Of a DNA stretch of 64,000 bases, positions 48,609-59,260 are shown piece by piece (the first letter of the stretch is position 1; every line of letters begins with the position of its first letter). The notes beneath the pieces were generated by a model that did no database searches, was not told the origin of the DNA, and saw nothing but the letters and a program-made list of their open reading frames with translations. This DNA comes from Xanthomonas dyei (GTDB lineage Bacteria; Pseudomonadota; Gammaproteobacteria; Xanthomonadales; Xanthomonadaceae): the NCBI RefSeq assembly GCF_002939865.1, contig NZ_MDEE01000014.1, positions 1-64,000 of the forward strand, written 5' to 3'. A program made the position numbers and the translations under genes.

Positions 48609-49223
48609 GTGGCAACTGTCCTGTTCCTGCTGGATCTGCTCGGCACCTTCGTGTTCGCCCTGAGCGGCGCGACCGTGGCGGTGCGCAACCGCCTGGACCT
48701 GTTCGGGGTGCTGGTGCTGTCGTGTGCGGCCGCTGTCTCAGGCGGCATCGTGCGCGATGTGCTGATCGGTGCCACCCCACCGGCAGCGCTGGTGCACCCG
48801 CAGTATCTGCTCACCGCCTGCTTGGCCGGCGTCGCCGGTTTCTATTGGCACTCCGCAGTGGAACGGCTGCGCAACCCGGTACAGATTTTCGACGCGGCGG
48901 GTCTGGCGCTGTTTGCGGTCTACGGCACCAGCAAGGCGCTGGACTACAACCTCAGTCCGCTGAGTGCCACGTTGTTAGGCATGCTCAGCGGCATCGGCGG
49001 CGGCATCGCACGCGACCTGCTGGTCGCACGCACACCGGTGGTGTTGCAGGCCGAGCTTTATGCAGTGGCCGCGCTAGCAGGCGGCGGTCTGGTGGCCATC
49101 GGCCATGTACTCGGCGTGCCGCAAGCCTGGTCGCTGGCAACCGGTGCCGGCGTGTGTTTTGGCCTGCGCTTCATGGCGATCCGTTATGGCTGGCATCTGC
49201 CGGTGGCGCGCTTGCCGGAATAA
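48609..49223 (+). CDS. UPF0126 membrane protein (bacterial TRIC channel family)
   Basis: 204 residues from GTG 48609, with about seven membrane helices. The two-fold repeated motif is seen as AVSGGIVRDVLIGATPPAAL and GIGGGIARDLLVARTPVVLQ, the signature of the UPF0126/TRIC family. Members are trimeric cation channels. The gene lies about 50 bases after ndh on the same strand and may be cotranscribed with it. Confidence 0.9.
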   Translation: MATVLFLLDLLGTFVFALSGATVAVRNRLDLFGVLVLSCAAAVSGGIVRDVLIGATPPAALVHPQYLLTACLAGVAGFYWHSAVERLRNPVQIFDAAGLALFAVYGTSKALDYNLSPLSATLLGMLSGIGGGIARDLLVARTPVVLQAELYAVAALAGGGLVAIGHVLGVPQAWSLATGAGVCFGLRFMAIRYGWHLPVARLPE

Positions 49224-49314
49224 TCGTTGTCGACCAACGCCGCGATACCGTCCGCATCATCCGGACGGTGCATCAGCTTCTACGAAACTATTTGCGCTGC
49301 ACACCTGCAACGCA

Positions 49315-49338
49315 AACGGCCCGGAGAACCGGGCCGTT
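49315..49338. terminator. Hairpin between the UPF0126 gene and rpoH
   Basis: A 10-bp perfect stem AACGGCCCGG/CCGGGCCGTT with an AGAA loop lies between the converging genes. There is no strong T tract on either strand, but the place suits a shared terminator. Confidence 0.6.
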
Positions 49339-49368
49339 CGTGCAGCTTGTACCGCGTGATCGAACCGA

Positions 49369-50244
49369 TCAGGCGACGAACAGCGCCTTCATCTTCTTCA
49401 GCGCGTTCGCCTCGATCTGGCGGATACGCTCAGCAGACACGCCGTATTCGTCGGCCAGCTCCTGCAGCGTTACCTTGGACTCCGAATCCAGCCAACGGCG
49501 CTTGACGATGTCGCGCGAGCGCGTATCCAGACCGGCCATGCCTTCGCGCAGCAACTGCAGCTGGTTGTCTTCGCTGTCGTGCCGCTCATAGGCCTGCGAG
49601 GGATCTTCTTCGTTGGCCACCAGGTAGCTGACCGGCGACGGCGGACCATGATCGTCGTCTTCATCCGACGACGCGTCGAAGCCGATATCGCGGCCGGACA
49701 GGCGCGACTCCATCTCCATCACTTCACGCTCGGAGACGTTCAGGTCCTTGGCGACCGCGGTCACTTCAGACGCATTGAGCCAGCCCAGACGGGTCTTGGA
49801 CTTGCGCAAGTTGAAGAACAGCTTGCGCTGCGCCTTGGTCGTGGCGACCTTGACGATGCGCCAGTTCTTCAAAATGAACTCGTGCATTTCGGCACGGATC
49901 CAATGCACTGCGAAGCTGACCAGGCGCACGCCCATTTCCGGGTCGAAGCGCTTGACCGCCTTCATCAGGCCGATATTGCCTTCCTGGATCAGGTCGCCCA
50001 GCGGCAGGCCGTAACCGTTGTAGCCGCGGGCCACGTGCACCACGAAGCGTAGGTGGGAATGGACCAATTCGCGCGCTGCGTCCAGGTCCAGCTCGTCGCG
50101 GAAGCGGCGGGCCAGATTCTGTTCCTCATCGACCGACAGCACCGGGATCTGGTGCACGGCACCGATGTAGGCGTCCAGCGAACCGAGCGCACTGGGAATC
50201 GGGAGATTGTTTGCCACAAGGGCAGTCGAGGTAGTCTGGTTCAT
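49369..50244 (-). CDS. rpoH: Heat-shock sigma factor RpoH (sigma-32)
   Basis: 291 residues from ATG 50244 ([20 protein letters not shown]); upstream in-frame starts add poor sequence. Region 2 has [20 protein letters not shown] and [20 protein letters not shown]. The RpoH box [14 protein letters not shown] is kept; it distinguishes RpoH from other sigma factors. Region 4 has [20 protein letters not shown]. An acidic insert ([15 protein letters not shown]) sits before region 4. It directs transcription of chaperone and protease genes after heat stress. Confidence 0.97.
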   Translation of the reverse strand: MNQTTSTALVANNLPIPSALGSLDAYIGAVHQIPVLSVDEEQNLARRFRDELDLDAARELVHSHLRFVVHVARGYNGYGLPLGDLIQEGNIGLMKAVKRFDPEMGVRLVSFAVHWIRAEMHEFILKNWRIVKVATTKAQRKLFFNLRKSKTRLGWLNASEVTAVAKDLNVSEREVMEMESRLSGRDIGFDASSDEDDDHGPPSPVSYLVANEEDPSQAYERHDSEDNQLQLLREGMAGLDTRSRDIVKRRWLDSESKVTLQELADEYGVSAERIRQIEANALKKMKALFVA

Positions 50245-50442
50245 GGGCATCATCTTAGCAGTCGAACTATTGGACTGCCGGGTACAGGAAGAGTTCCCAG
50301 CGTTCCATTTATAGGACGTTCGGGCTTCCGGCCTTGGCGGCGTTCTACCGTACCGCTTCCCGAATTCGAGCCTTACGGTAGCACCGTGCCCCTGCGCAGA
50401 CCGTGACAAACCTGTGGCGAAATGCGTCTGCAGCCGTGTTGT

Positions 50443-51168
50443 TCAGCCGGCGGCCGACGTTGTTTCCAATGCGTTGCGCGGCGGCAACGACCAATCGACC
50501 GTCGGGATGCCGCGGCGCTGCAGGTGCTCATTGGTCTTGGAGAAATGCTTACATCCCAGAAAACCGCGATGCGCCGACAACGGCGAAGGATGCGGCGCCT
50601 TGAACACGCGGTGGCGTGCCTGGTCGATGACCTTGCCCTTGGACTGCGCGTAGCTGCCCCAGAGCAGGAACACCAGGCCTTCGCGCTCGCGGTTGAGCGT
50701 CTCCACCACATGGTCGGTGAAACCTTCCCAGCCCTTGTTCTGGTGCGCGCCGGCGCGGCCCTGCTCCACCGTCAGCACTGCATTGAGCAGCAACACGCCC
50801 TGGCGCGCCCACGGCATCAGATAGCCGTGATCGGGACGCGGGATGCCGAGGTCGTCCTGAATCTCTTTGTAGATATTGAGCAGCGACGGCGGCACCGGCA
50901 CGCCGGGCAGGACTGAAAAACACAGCCCGTGCGCCTGGCCCTCACCGTGGTACGGATCCTGGCCCAGGATCACCACCTTGACCTGCTCGAACGGGGTGGC
51001 ATCGAAGGCGGCAAAGATCTGCGGGCCGGGCGGGAACACCCGCGCGCCAGCCGCCTTGCGCTGGCGCAGGAAGGCCGACAGCTCCTGCATCTCCGGGCGC
51101 AGCAGCCAATCGCCCACCTGTGCCTTCCACGACGGTTCCAGCTGGATACGCCCTTCCACTTCGGTCAT
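50443..51168 (-). CDS. ung: Uracil-DNA glycosylase
   Basis: 241 residues. The water-activating motif [14 protein letters not shown] includes the catalytic Asp71, and the minor-groove motif [13 protein letters not shown] has the catalytic His. It removes uracil from DNA. The ATG overlaps the stop of the response-regulator gene upstream (ATGA), so the two are translated together. Confidence 0.97.
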   Translation of the reverse strand: MTEVEGRIQLEPSWKAQVGDWLLRPEMQELSAFLRQRKAAGARVFPPGPQIFAAFDATPFEQVKVVILGQDPYHGEGQAHGLCFSVLPGVPVPPSLLNIYKEIQDDLGIPRPDHGYLMPWARQGVLLLNAVLTVEQGRAGAHQNKGWEGFTDHVVETLNREREGLVFLLWGSYAQSKGKVIDQARHRVFKAPHPSPLSAHRGFLGCKHFSKTNEHLQRRGIPTVDWSLPPRNALETTSAAG

Positions 51169-52007
51169 AGAGTGATGGCCTGGTCTTCCAGGCGTGCCAG
51201 CCGCAACTGGAACAACACCTTGGTCACCAGCAGGCGCTCTTCGATGGGTTTTTGCACCAGATCGTTGGCGCCGGCGCGCAGCAGTTCGGACTGATTGCGC
51301 GGATTGGTGTCGCCAGTCATCACCAGCACCGGCAGGCGGCGCTTGCCGTAGGCGAAATCGATGCGGATGCGCTCGACCACATCGCGGCCGTTGAGCTCGC
51401 CTTTCAGGGTCACGTCGGTCAACACCACGTCGATACGGCGCTCGGTGCGGCCCAGCGATTCGGCGGTAAGCAGCGCAAACGCATCTTCGGCGGTGAGCAC
51501 ATGCACCACTTTCAGGCTCTGGCGCTCGAGCATGCGCTTGGTCGCCTCGGCCACCACGCGGCTGTCTTCGATGTAGAGCACGGTGGCGCCAACCACCGGC
51601 TCGGGCTGCACATAGCCGCGGATAAAGGTCGCCAGGGCTTCATGGCCCAACGCCTTGTCGAAATAATCGGTGACGTACTCGGTAAAACGACGCTCGACCA
51701 GATGCTGCTGCGCATCGCCGGAGACCACGATCACCGGCACATACGCCTGGCCGGCCGCTTCGCGCACGCTGCGCGCCAGGGTCAGGCCATCGCCATCGGG
51801 CAAGGACAGCGAGGTGGTGACCAGATCCACCGCACCGGACTCCAGCGCATCGCGCGCTTCGGCAATGCTGGCGCAGCCGATCACCTGCACATTGGGCAGA
51901 TCGCGCTTGAGCACGTCGGCAATGAGCTTGCGTACCAGCTTCGAACCATCGACGACCATCACACGTGGCGCGTCGCTGATCAGGTGTTTGAGATCTGGTG
52001 GATGCAT
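51165..52007 (-). CDS. Double-receiver response regulator, first receiver degenerate
   Basis: 280 residues from ATG 52007. It has two REC domains and no output domain. In REC1 (about 12-130) the phosphorylated Asp is replaced: the site reads [14 protein letters not shown], with Ser where Asp is expected. The acidic pair is reduced to VVDGSK. REC2 (about 145-270) is complete: [30 protein letters not shown] and LVQKPI. REC1 probably senses or binds, and REC2 is phosphorylated. It is coupled to ung and lies just after ftsX. The partner kinase is not in the window. Confidence 0.88.
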   Translation of the reverse strand: MHPPDLKHLISDAPRVMVVDGSKLVRKLIADVLKRDLPNVQVIGCASIAEARDALESGAVDLVTTSLSLPDGDGLTLARSVREAAGQAYVPVIVVSGDAQQHLVERRFTEYVTDYFDKALGHEALATFIRGYVQPEPVVGATVLYIEDSRVVAEATKRMLERQSLKVVHVLTAEDAFALLTAESLGRTERRIDVVLTDVTLKGELNGRDVVERIRIDFAYGKRRLPVLVMTGDTNPRNQSELLRAGANDLVQKPIEERLLVTKVLFQLRLARLEDQAITL

Positions 52008-52015
52008 GGCAGGCC

Positions 52016-52966
52016 TCAGGTCTCGGTGGGACGAGTCTGACGAAGGAAATGGCCGGTTACCAGCCAGGCGCCCAGCCAACCCAGCACCAGGGTGCCGATC
52101 AGCACCATCACAGAATGCAGCAGATCCAGTCCGTGCAGGGTAAAGGAACTGCCGTAGCTATCGGCCAATGTGGCCAATGGCGCGCGCAATGCCAAGCCCG
52201 AGGCGGCGATCAAAGCGAGCGCAACAGCGCCGGCGCCCAGCCCGTACCACGCGCCCAGATACAGGAACGGGCGACGGATGAAGCCATCGCTGGCACCGAG
52301 CAATTGCAGCACGCCGATCTCTTCGCGCCGCGACTGGATATCCAGCCGCACCGTGTTGCCGACCACCAGCACCGCGCCGATGCCGAGCAGCGCCGACAGC
52401 ACCTGCACCAGGCGTTCGCCGAAGTGCAGCCAGCCATCCAGGCGCTTGCGCCACAGTGCGTCGTGCTGCACTTGGTCGGTCTGCGGCAGGGCCTGCAATG
52501 CGCTAGCCAGTTGCGCATCGTCGGCCGCATCGGTGGGGGTGACGATCAATAGCGTCGGTAACGGGTTCTCGCCCAGCGCATCGGCGGCTTCGTCGAGTTT
52601 TGCGCTCTCGCGCAACGCGGCCAGCCCCTGCTCGGGCGTACGCAGCGTCACCTGCGCCACATCGGGGCGCGCACGCAATTCGCCGGCAAGCGCCTGCGCA
52701 GCATCGGCGGCGACATCGACCTTGAGGAACAGATTGATCTCGCGCGACTGCTGCACGCTGCCGGCCAGCAGCTTGACGTTGTCCAGCGCGATCGACAGCC
52801 CCAGCGGCAACGCCAGCGCCAAGGCCATCACGACGATGGTCAGCAGCGTTGCCCATGGCTTGCGCATGGCGCGGCCCAGGCTGAAGGCGATGCTGTGCAG
52901 GTGGTGGTCGATCCACACGCCGAAGCGCGACGGCGCCACGGCTTCGGTATTGGCGAGCTTGCTCAT
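52016..52966 (-). CDS. ftsX: Cell division protein FtsX
   Basis: 316 residues with four membrane helices: about 38-62 (ATLLTIVVMALALALPLGLS), then a periplasmic loop of about 120 residues, then three helices in the C-terminal FtsX domain (VLSALLGIGAVLVVGNTVRL, WYGLGAGAVALALIAASGLA, HSVMVLIGTLVLGWLGAWLV). The motif RREEIGVLQLLGASDGFIRR is typical. It acts with FtsE to activate peptidoglycan hydrolases at the septum. The start overlaps the ftsE stop by four bases. Confidence 0.95.
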   Translation of the reverse strand: MSKLANTEAVAPSRFGVWIDHHLHSIAFSLGRAMRKPWATLLTIVVMALALALPLGLSIALDNVKLLAGSVQQSREINLFLKVDVAADAAQALAGELRARPDVAQVTLRTPEQGLAALRESAKLDEAADALGENPLPTLLIVTPTDAADDAQLASALQALPQTDQVQHDALWRKRLDGWLHFGERLVQVLSALLGIGAVLVVGNTVRLDIQSRREEIGVLQLLGASDGFIRRPFLYLGAWYGLGAGAVALALIAASGLALRAPLATLADSYGSSFTLHGLDLLHSVMVLIGTLVLGWLGAWLVTGHFLRQTRPTET

Positions 52967-53649
52967 TCGGCCAGATCCTGCGGCGAGATGTCGTCGACCA
53001 GGCGGCCGTGATCCAGGATCAGCACGCGTTTGCGCATCTGCTTGAGCAAGGCAAGGTCGTGGCTGACCACCAGCACACTGGTGCCGCGCGCGGGCAACTC
53101 GGCAAACAACTGCATGATTTCGGCGGCCAGTGCCGGGTCGAGATTGCCGGTGGGTTCGTCGGCCACCAGCAGACGCGGCTCACCGACGATGGCACGCGCA
53201 ATGCCCACGCGCTGCTGCTCGCCCGCCGACAGCTGCGACGGCAAGGCTTTTTCGCGATGGGCCAGGCCGATGCGTTCCAATGCAGAGCGCACCCGCTTGC
53301 CGATCTCGGCGCGGCGGGTGCCGCGCAGGATCAACGGCAACGCCACGTTCTCGGCGATGCTGCGGTCGTTGAGCAGACGATGGTCCTGATAGACCGCGCC
53401 CACCTGGCGACGGTGCAGCGGAATCTGCCGGCCACGCACCTTGAGCAGGTTGCGCTCGCCCAACAGCACGGCGCCCTGGCTCGGACGCTCGCTGAGGTGG
53501 ATCAATTTGAGCAAGGTACTTTTGCCGGCGCCGGAGTGGCCGGTCACGAACAGCATCTCGCCGTCGGCCACTTCGAAGCTGACATCGGTCAGCGCCTGGT
53601 GGCCCCCGGCGTAGTGCTTGCTGACGTTGTCGAAACGCAGAACGGTCAT
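52963..53649 (-). CDS. ftsE: Cell division ATP-binding protein FtsE
   Basis: 228 residues. The ABC ATPase motifs are GHSGAGKSTLLKL (Walker A), LSAGEQQRVGIARAIV (signature) and LLVADEPTGNLDP (Walker B), followed by VLVVSHDLALLKQ. The opening FDNVSKHYAGGHQALTDVSF is standard for FtsE. It drives FtsX. The two genes overlap and form an operon. Confidence 0.97.
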   Translation of the reverse strand: MTVLRFDNVSKHYAGGHQALTDVSFEVADGEMLFVTGHSGAGKSTLLKLIHLSERPSQGAVLLGERNLLKVRGRQIPLHRRQVGAVYQDHRLLNDRSIAENVALPLILRGTRRAEIGKRVRSALERIGLAHREKALPSQLSAGEQQRVGIARAIVGEPRLLVADEPTGNLDPALAAEIMQLFAELPARGTSVLVVSHDLALLKQMRKRVLILDHGRLVDDISPQDLAE

Positions 53650-53682
53650 CCAGCGATTATGCCGGAGCGCCAGCGCTTACGT

Positions 53683-53707
53683 CGCATCGCCGAAGACCGG
53701 CGATGCG
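53683..53707 (-). terminator. Hairpin between rhlB and ftsE
   Basis: A 10-bp stem CGCATCGCCG/CGGCGATGCG with a 5-base loop, just after the rhlB stop. No T tract follows, so termination may be weak. Confidence 0.4.
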
Positions 53708-53724
53708 ATTGATGCCGCCAGTGG

Positions 53725-55452
53725 TCAGTTGCCCGAGACCAACGAACGCAGACGGCGGCCGATTCTGCTCAGCAGCGACGGGCTGCCGCCCGGCTTGGCG
53801 GCGGCACGCACTGGCTTGGCGACCACCTGGGTCGGCTTGCGCGGCGCAGCGGGTGCGGGCACCGGCGTGGATGCGACCGGCTCGGCGCCCTCGACCGGAC
53901 GGCCGTTGCGACGGCGACGACGCTTGCGCGGTGCGCGCTCGCCCTCGACGTCGATGGACGGCGCAACGGCAGCGGCGTCGGCAACCACCGGGGCAACCGA
54001 TGCAGCCGCTGCAACGGCAGCAACCGGAGCCTCGCCCTCGACGCGCGGCTTGCGACGCGGACGCGGCTTGCCGTCGGCACTGCCACCGTCGCGACGACCG
54101 CCGCCACTGCCACTGCTACTGCGCGATGCGCCGCCCGGACCGCTGCGACCGCCACCGCGGCGCTGTTCTTCGGCCGCACGCTGCTCGCGCGCTTCGCGGA
54201 AGATGGTGCCCACGCTGTCGCCAGCGTCGTCGTCGACCTCTTCGCCTTCCACCGCCACGCGCGGCGTGCGCGGCAACGGCGTCAGCAGCTCGGTGGTCAC
54301 CGGCTCGACCGGGATCTTCTGATCGATGTAAGCCTCGATGTCCGGCAGGCTCATCGCGTAGCGCTCGCAGGCGAAGCTGATCGCATCGCCCTCTTCGCCC
54401 AGGCGCGCGGTACGGCCGATGCGGTGCACGTAATCTTCGGCGTCGAACGGCAGGTCGTAGTTGTAGACGTACTTGACCCCGTCGATATGCAGGCCGCGCG
54501 CGGCCACGTCGGTGGCGACCAGGATTTCGAGCTGGCCCTTCTGGAAGCGGTTGAGCAGCGATTCGCGCTTTTTCTGCGGCACGTCGCCGGACAGCACACC
54601 GACCCGGTAACCGTTGCGCTCCAGGGTGCGCGCCACGCGCTCGACGAACGCCTTGGTATTGACGAACACCATGGTCCGCGCGCCTTCGCTGCGCGACAGC
54701 AGGCCCAACAGCAGCGTCTGCTTCTCTTCGTCGGACGGGAAATAGATGCGCTGGCGCACGCGTGCGGCGGTGATGGTCTCGGTTTCGACCACGAGCTTTT
54801 CCGGCTCGTTCATGTGCTCGTAGGCCAGCTCCAGCACGCGGTGGCTCAGCGTGGCCGAGAACAGCAGCGTCTGCCGGGTACCGCGCTCGGGCATGCGCCG
54901 CAGCAGGAAGCGGATGTCCTTGATGAAACCCAGGTCGAACATGCGGTCGGCTTCGTCCAGCACGCAGATCTCGCAGGCATGCAGCGAAACCACCTTGTGC
55001 TGCTTGACGTAGTCGATCAGCCGGCCCGGGGTGGCGATGATCACGTCCACGCCCTGCTGCAGCAGCTCGCGCTGCTTGTCGTAGTCCACCCCGCCGTAGA
55101 CCAGCGCAAAGCGCAGGCCCAGGTCGGCGCCGAACTTGACCGCGTCCTTGTGGATCTGGATCGCCAGCTCGCGGGTGGGCGCCAGGATCAGCGCGCGCGG
55201 GTCTTCCGGCTTGCGGTCGGCCAGCGCCGGGCGGATCAGCAGGCGGTTCATCACCGTCACCAAAAACGCCAGCGTCTTGCCGGTACCGGTCTGGGCCTGG
55301 CCGGCGACATCGCCGCCCGGCAACGCCACCGGCAGGGTCAGCGCCTGGATCGGGGTACAGCGGGTAAACCCGGCGCCCTCCAGCCCGGCAACCAACGCCG
55401 GCTGCAGGTCGAACGAGGAAAAAGTCAAATCGGTCAGCGGTTTGTCGCTCAT
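53725..55452 (-). CDS. rhlB: DEAD-box RNA helicase RhlB with a long Arg/Gly-rich tail
   Basis: 575 residues from ATG 55452. The core has [12 protein letters not shown] (motif I), APTRELA (Ia), [10 protein letters not shown] (II), FSATLS (III), [11 protein letters not shown] (V) and [10 protein letters not shown] (VI). The N-terminal [20 protein letters not shown] is the Q-motif region. From about residue 415 the tail is low-complexity: [27 protein letters not shown] and [16 protein letters not shown]. Such a tail should bind RNA. In gammaproteobacteria RhlB works in the RNA degradosome, and its neighbours trxA and rho are on the opposite strand, as in E. coli. Confidence 0.95.
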   Translation of the reverse strand: MSDKPLTDLTFSSFDLQPALVAGLEGAGFTRCTPIQALTLPVALPGGDVAGQAQTGTGKTLAFLVTVMNRLLIRPALADRKPEDPRALILAPTRELAIQIHKDAVKFGADLGLRFALVYGGVDYDKQRELLQQGVDVIIATPGRLIDYVKQHKVVSLHACEICVLDEADRMFDLGFIKDIRFLLRRMPERGTRQTLLFSATLSHRVLELAYEHMNEPEKLVVETETITAARVRQRIYFPSDEEKQTLLLGLLSRSEGARTMVFVNTKAFVERVARTLERNGYRVGVLSGDVPQKKRESLLNRFQKGQLEILVATDVAARGLHIDGVKYVYNYDLPFDAEDYVHRIGRTARLGEEGDAISFACERYAMSLPDIEAYIDQKIPVEPVTTELLTPLPRTPRVAVEGEEVDDDAGDSVGTIFREAREQRAAEEQRRGGGRSGPGGASRSSSGSGGGRRDGGSADGKPRPRRKPRVEGEAPVAAVAAAASVAPVVADAAAVAPSIDVEGERAPRKRRRRRNGRPVEGAEPVASTPVPAPAAPRKPTQVVAKPVRAAAKPGGSPSLLSRIGRRLRSLVSGN

Positions 55453-55649
55453 TATTCCGTCTTCGTGAGGCGCCCTGGGCAGCCCGGGCGCGGCTTGCAT
55501 CGATGCCGACAGCGTCGCAAACTGCGGCTCTTGTGGCGGACAGCGCGGCTTCAGGACTGACACTTGATTCAGTCGCGTAATGCCCCAGTTTAACGCAATG
55601 TGGCGGCCTGCCCGATCGGGTGGGCCGTTTGGTTTCCAGGAGACCCAAC

Positions 55650-55991
55650 GTGAGCGACAAGGTTCAACATGTCGGCGATGCCGACTTCGATACAGCAGTA
55701 CTGCAATCCGGCGAACCGGTTCTGGTGGATTTCTGGGCCGAGTGGTGTGGCCCGTGCAAGATGATCGCACCGGTGCTGGACGATCTGGCCGATACATACC
55801 AAGGCAGGCTCAAGGTTGCCAAGGTCAATGTGGACCAGAACCGCGCCCTGGCCATCAAGTACCACGTGCGCTCGATCCCGATGCTGTTGCTGTTCAAGGA
55901 CGGTGAAGTACAGGCGAGTCAGATCGGGGCGGTCGGCAAGGGCCAGCTGACCCAGATGATCGACAAGACCCTGGGCGGCGCGGCTGCCTGA
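55650..55991 (+). CDS. trxA: Thioredoxin 1
   Basis: 113 residues from GTG 55650, with AGGAG nine bases before it. The redox site is [13 protein letters not shown], with Cys33 and Cys36, and the cis-Pro follows in [12 protein letters not shown]. It reduces protein disulphides. The longer frame from 55620 has no ribosome binding site. It precedes rho, an order shared with E. coli. Confidence 0.97.
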   Translation: MSDKVQHVGDADFDTAVLQSGEPVLVDFWAEWCGPCKMIAPVLDDLADTYQGRLKVAKVNVDQNRALAIKYHVRSIPMLLLFKDGEVQASQIGAVGKGQLTQMIDKTLGGAAA

Positions 55992-56126
55992 GTGAGCGGG
56001 CGTCCAGCGATGGACGCCCGGCGGTTCGCCGGTAGTTAAACCCTGCAACGGCGGACGCTTGCGCGGTTGCGCGTCGCGGTGATAGTGTCAGTTGGTCCGG
56101 CACACGTTCGTGCGCCGCCGTACCCC

Positions 56127-56145
56127 TCTAGAAACTTCTTCTAGA
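56127..56145 (+). other. Small hairpin in the rho leader
   Basis: TCTAGAA and TTCTAGA, five bases apart, in the 217-base stretch between trxA and rho. In other bacteria rho has a leader that lets Rho control its own synthesis; nothing here proves that. Confidence 0.35.
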
Positions 56146-56208
56146 CTCCCATCTACCAATAGTTCGCCCCCCAGCCGGGCGCTCGCACCTTAGCGAGGAA
56201 TCACGCAC

Positions 56209-58083
56209 TTGTCCGATCATCCTTCCTCCGATACCGGGAGCAGCGTCGACGCTCCCGTCGAGAAGCGCGCGCGCAAGCCGCGCGTGAGCAAGACCACCGT
56301 CGCCCATGACGATGGCGGCGCACAGCAGCCCAACCTGCCCTTGCCAGCCAGTCCCGTACCCGACGCTCCACGCGCCCCGCAGGCACCGTCGCACGCTGCC
56401 GATTCGGCACCGGCGCAGACGTCCGGCGATGGTGCAGGCGCCGGTAGTTCACCCGGCAACAGCGCAAACAGCCAGGGCGGCGACAGCTACGGCGAGGCCC
56501 GCGAAGGCGGCCAGTCGCAGCAGCAGCGCTTCAATCAGGCGCAGCAACAGCAGAACCAGAATCAGGCGCAAAACCAGGGCCAGACCCAAGGTCAGGGTCA
56601 AGGCCAGCAACCGGGCCAGGGCCAGAACGCTGGTCAGAATCAACAAGGCCAGGGTCAAGGGCAGAACCAGCAGGGCAACCGCCGTGATCGGTTCCGCAAC
56701 CGCCGCGACCGCGGTCCGCGCGATCGGTTCGGCAATGAAAGCGGCGGCATGCCGTCTTCCGATGGCAGCAACGAGCCGTTCATCGCGCGTCCGCATCCGG
56801 CCGTGCCGGAAGGCTTCCCGGTGTATTCGCTGAGCGATCTCAAGCGGATGCCGGCGCAGAAGCTGCTGGACATCGCCGATCAGCTCAATATCCAGGAAGG
56901 CGTGGCGCGCGCGCGCAAGCAGGACGTGATCTTCGCCCTGCTCAAGGTGCTGACCCGTCATGGCGAAGGCGTTGCCGCCGACGGCGTGCTGGAAATCCTG
57001 CCCGACGGCTTCGGTTTCCTGCGTGCCGCCGAAGCCAGCTACCTGGCCGGCCCGGACGATACCTATATCTCGCCCAGCCAGATCCGTCGTTTCAATCTGC
57101 GCACCGGCGATCATTTGTCCGGCCGCATCCGCTTCCCCAAGGACGGCGAGCGCTATTTCGCGCTGTCGATCGTGGACACCATCAATGGTGAGCCGCTGGA
57201 AGCGAGCAAGAACAAGGTGCTGTTCGAGAACCTGACCCCGCTGTTCCCGCGTCGCCGTTTCCGTCTGGAACGTGGCGATGGGTCCACCGAGGACATCACC
57301 GGCCGCATCCTGGATCTGATGGCGCCGCAGGGTAAGGGTCAGCGTGCGCTGATCGTCTCCCCGCCCAAGGCCGGTAAGACGATGATGATGCAGCAGGTGG
57401 CCACGGCCATCACCAGCAATCATCCCGAAGTGCACATGATCGTGCTGCTGATCGACGAGCGCCCGGAAGAAGTGACCGAAATGCAGCGCACCGTGCGCGG
57501 CGAAGTCATCTCCTCCACCTTCGACGAGCCGGCCGCGCGCCACGTGCAGGTCGCCGAGATGGTGATCGAGCGGGCCAAGCGCCTGGTCGAGCACAAGAAG
57601 GACGTGGTGATCCTGCTCGACTCGATCACCCGCTTGGCACGTGCCTACAACAACGTGGTGCCCAGCTCCGGCAAGGTGCTCACCGGTGGTGTGGACGCCA
57701 ACGCACTGCACCGTCCGAAGCGTTTCTTCGGTGCGGCACGTAACGTGGAAGAAGGCGGCTCGCTGACCATCATCGCCACGGCGCTGGTCGAGACCGGCAG
57801 CAAGATGGACGAGGTGATCTACGAAGAGTTCAAGGGCACCGGCAACAGCGAAGTGCATTTGAACCGTCGCATCACCGAAAAGCGCGTCTACCCTGCGATC
57901 GACATCAACCGCTCGGGCACGCGTCGCGAAGATCTGTTGATCGAGCCGGAGCTGCTGCAGAAGATCTGGATCCTGCGCAAGCTGCTGCATCCGATGGACG
58001 AAATCGCGGCGATGGAATTCCTGCTGGACAAGATGAAGACCACCAAGTCCAACGACGAGTTCTTCAGTTCGATGAAGCGCTGA
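56209..58083 (+). CDS. rho: Transcription termination factor Rho with a disordered Gln/Asn-rich insertion
   Basis: 624 residues from TTG 56209 (E. coli Rho has 419), with GCGAGGAATC before it. Residues 1-195 are low-complexity. Residues 101-157 are almost only Gln, Asn and Gly ([20 protein letters not shown] and so on), followed by an Arg/Asp-rich part ([20 protein letters not shown]). The standard Rho starts near 205 with [20 protein letters not shown], then the RNA-binding cold-shock domain ([20 protein letters not shown]). Walker A is [12 protein letters not shown], Walker [15 protein letters not shown], and the Q and R loops follow. It terminates transcription by moving along RNA. Confidence 0.97.
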   Translation: MSDHPSSDTGSSVDAPVEKRARKPRVSKTTVAHDDGGAQQPNLPLPASPVPDAPRAPQAPSHAADSAPAQTSGDGAGAGSSPGNSANSQGGDSYGEAREGGQSQQQRFNQAQQQQNQNQAQNQGQTQGQGQGQQPGQGQNAGQNQQGQGQGQNQQGNRRDRFRNRRDRGPRDRFGNESGGMPSSDGSNEPFIARPHPAVPEGFPVYSLSDLKRMPAQKLLDIADQLNIQEGVARARKQDVIFALLKVLTRHGEGVAADGVLEILPDGFGFLRAAEASYLAGPDDTYISPSQIRRFNLRTGDHLSGRIRFPKDGERYFALSIVDTINGEPLEASKNKVLFENLTPLFPRRRFRLERGDGSTEDITGRILDLMAPQGKGQRALIVSPPKAGKTMMMQQVATAITSNHPEVHMIVLLIDERPEEVTEMQRTVRGEVISSTFDEPAARHVQVAEMVIERAKRLVEHKKDVVILLDSITRLARAYNNVVPSSGKVLTGGVDANALHRPKRFFGAARNVEEGGSLTIIATALVETGSKMDEVIYEEFKGTGNSEVHLNRRITEKRVYPAIDINRSGTRREDLLIEPELLQKIWILRKLLHPMDEIAAMEFLLDKMKTTKSNDEFFSSMKR

Positions 58084-58103
58084 GGTCGGTCTGGATTAGC
58101 GCC

Positions 58104-58137
58104 ACAAAAAAGCCCCGCACTGCGGGGCTTTTTTGTG
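58104..58137. terminator. Bidirectional terminator after rho
   Basis: A 9-bp stem AGCCCCGCA/TGCGGGGCT with A and T tracts on both sides (CAAAAAAGCC...GGCTTTTTTG). It serves rho and may also stop transcripts arriving from the right. Confidence 0.95.
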
Positions 58138-58328
58138 GGCGGCGTTCGCGTGAGAAAACACCTGGTCTTCCGAGCTCGCTCGAACTGGCGCGCGGTCGTT
58201 GCCGATCAACTGCCTTGTTGACCGAGAGCTCGACGATCGTCCGTGATGCAAGCGGCTGTCGGATGGCTGATCTGAGGGCGGGCCGACTGCGCGACACCCA
58301 CCGCATCGATTCGGAACCGCCAGTCGTC

Positions 58329-59201
58329 TCAGCCTTCGTGCAGCGGCGTGATCAGGCGCACGCCTTCGCCGCGGACGGAAAACAATCCCGATCCCGGCAG
58401 CGCGTCCGGGCTGTCGGTCGTGGCGGCTGCGTCGTTCTGCATTCGCCACGACGCGGTCTGACGCGGGCCCGGCAGATACGACTGCCATTTTTTCTGCTTG
58501 GCATCCAGGTCCTTCTCGGACGCTGCGATGTCGAACGTCACCGGCACGCGCATCTCCCAGAACGGCGCATTGCGCTCAGACCCGGCAGTGGCCGGAGTGA
58601 AGGTCCAACTGCGCGCCTTGGCGATGGAGGCGTCGGCAAATTCCTTGCGCCAGCGCGCACGCTTGGACTCAGGGACCAGTGCGGTGAGGTTGACCTGTTC
58701 GGCAACCACATCTTCCACCTTGCCATCGCGTCCGATCTTGAGCAGCAGGTAGACCACGCCAGTGGCGCCGCCCCTGAAGGCATTGACCGGATAGGGCGGC
58801 GGCGCCATACCGTTGGGTTGTGCGCTGATGCCCTGCGGGGCCTGGCCGCCGAAATGCGCGCTGCGGATCGACACCTGGTACTGATTGTCATCGGCCGGCT
58901 TGGCGACCAGCAGCAAGCTCATCGGCAGCCGCGCCGGCAAGGCATTGCCGGCGTCCTTGACCGGATCGAACCGCCACGCGGCCACCGAGTGCTTGATCCG
59001 TTCGCGGACGGCTGCAGGCAAACGCGCCTCGTCGGCGAGCGCCACCGCGGTCACGGTGCCGTCGGGTGTCAGCGTCAACTCGCCGGTGACATTCATGCTC
59101 GCTTCGATCTGCGCACGCGCAGCGTCCGGCTTGGCGTGCGCCACGCCCATCGCTGCCAGCGAAAAGAGCATGCCCAGACCCATACGTTGCTTCCACTGCA
59201 T
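58329..59201 (-). CDS. Exported energy-transducer TonB-like protein
   Basis: 290 residues from ATG 59201 with a signal peptide (MQWKQRMGLGMLFSLAAMGV to AHA). The central part looks like a TonB C-terminal domain: PPPYPVNAFRGGATGVVYLL, LKIGRDGKVEDVVAEQVNL and IAKARSWTFTPATAG. There is no membrane anchor, so it is probably a soluble periplasmic TonB-like protein, a frequent type in Xanthomonas. The partner and role are unknown. It follows aceK on the same strand. Confidence 0.75.
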   Translation of the reverse strand: MQWKQRMGLGMLFSLAAMGVAHAKPDAARAQIEASMNVTGELTLTPDGTVTAVALADEARLPAAVRERIKHSVAAWRFDPVKDAGNALPARLPMSLLLVAKPADDNQYQVSIRSAHFGGQAPQGISAQPNGMAPPPYPVNAFRGGATGVVYLLLKIGRDGKVEDVVAEQVNLTALVPESKRARWRKEFADASIAKARSWTFTPATAGSERNAPFWEMRVPVTFDIAASEKDLDAKQKKWQSYLPGPRQTASWRMQNDAAATTDSPDALPGSGLFSVRGEGVRLITPLHEG

Positions 59202-59260
59202 TGTCTTACTCCATTGGTTGATCGCACGTTTTACCAGCCTGCCGCTGTAAACGAAACGGT

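Noticed and set aside
56449..57990. 513-codon frame antisense to rho
   Set aside because: Shadow of rho; the Leu runs at its end are the antisense of the Gln-rich tract.
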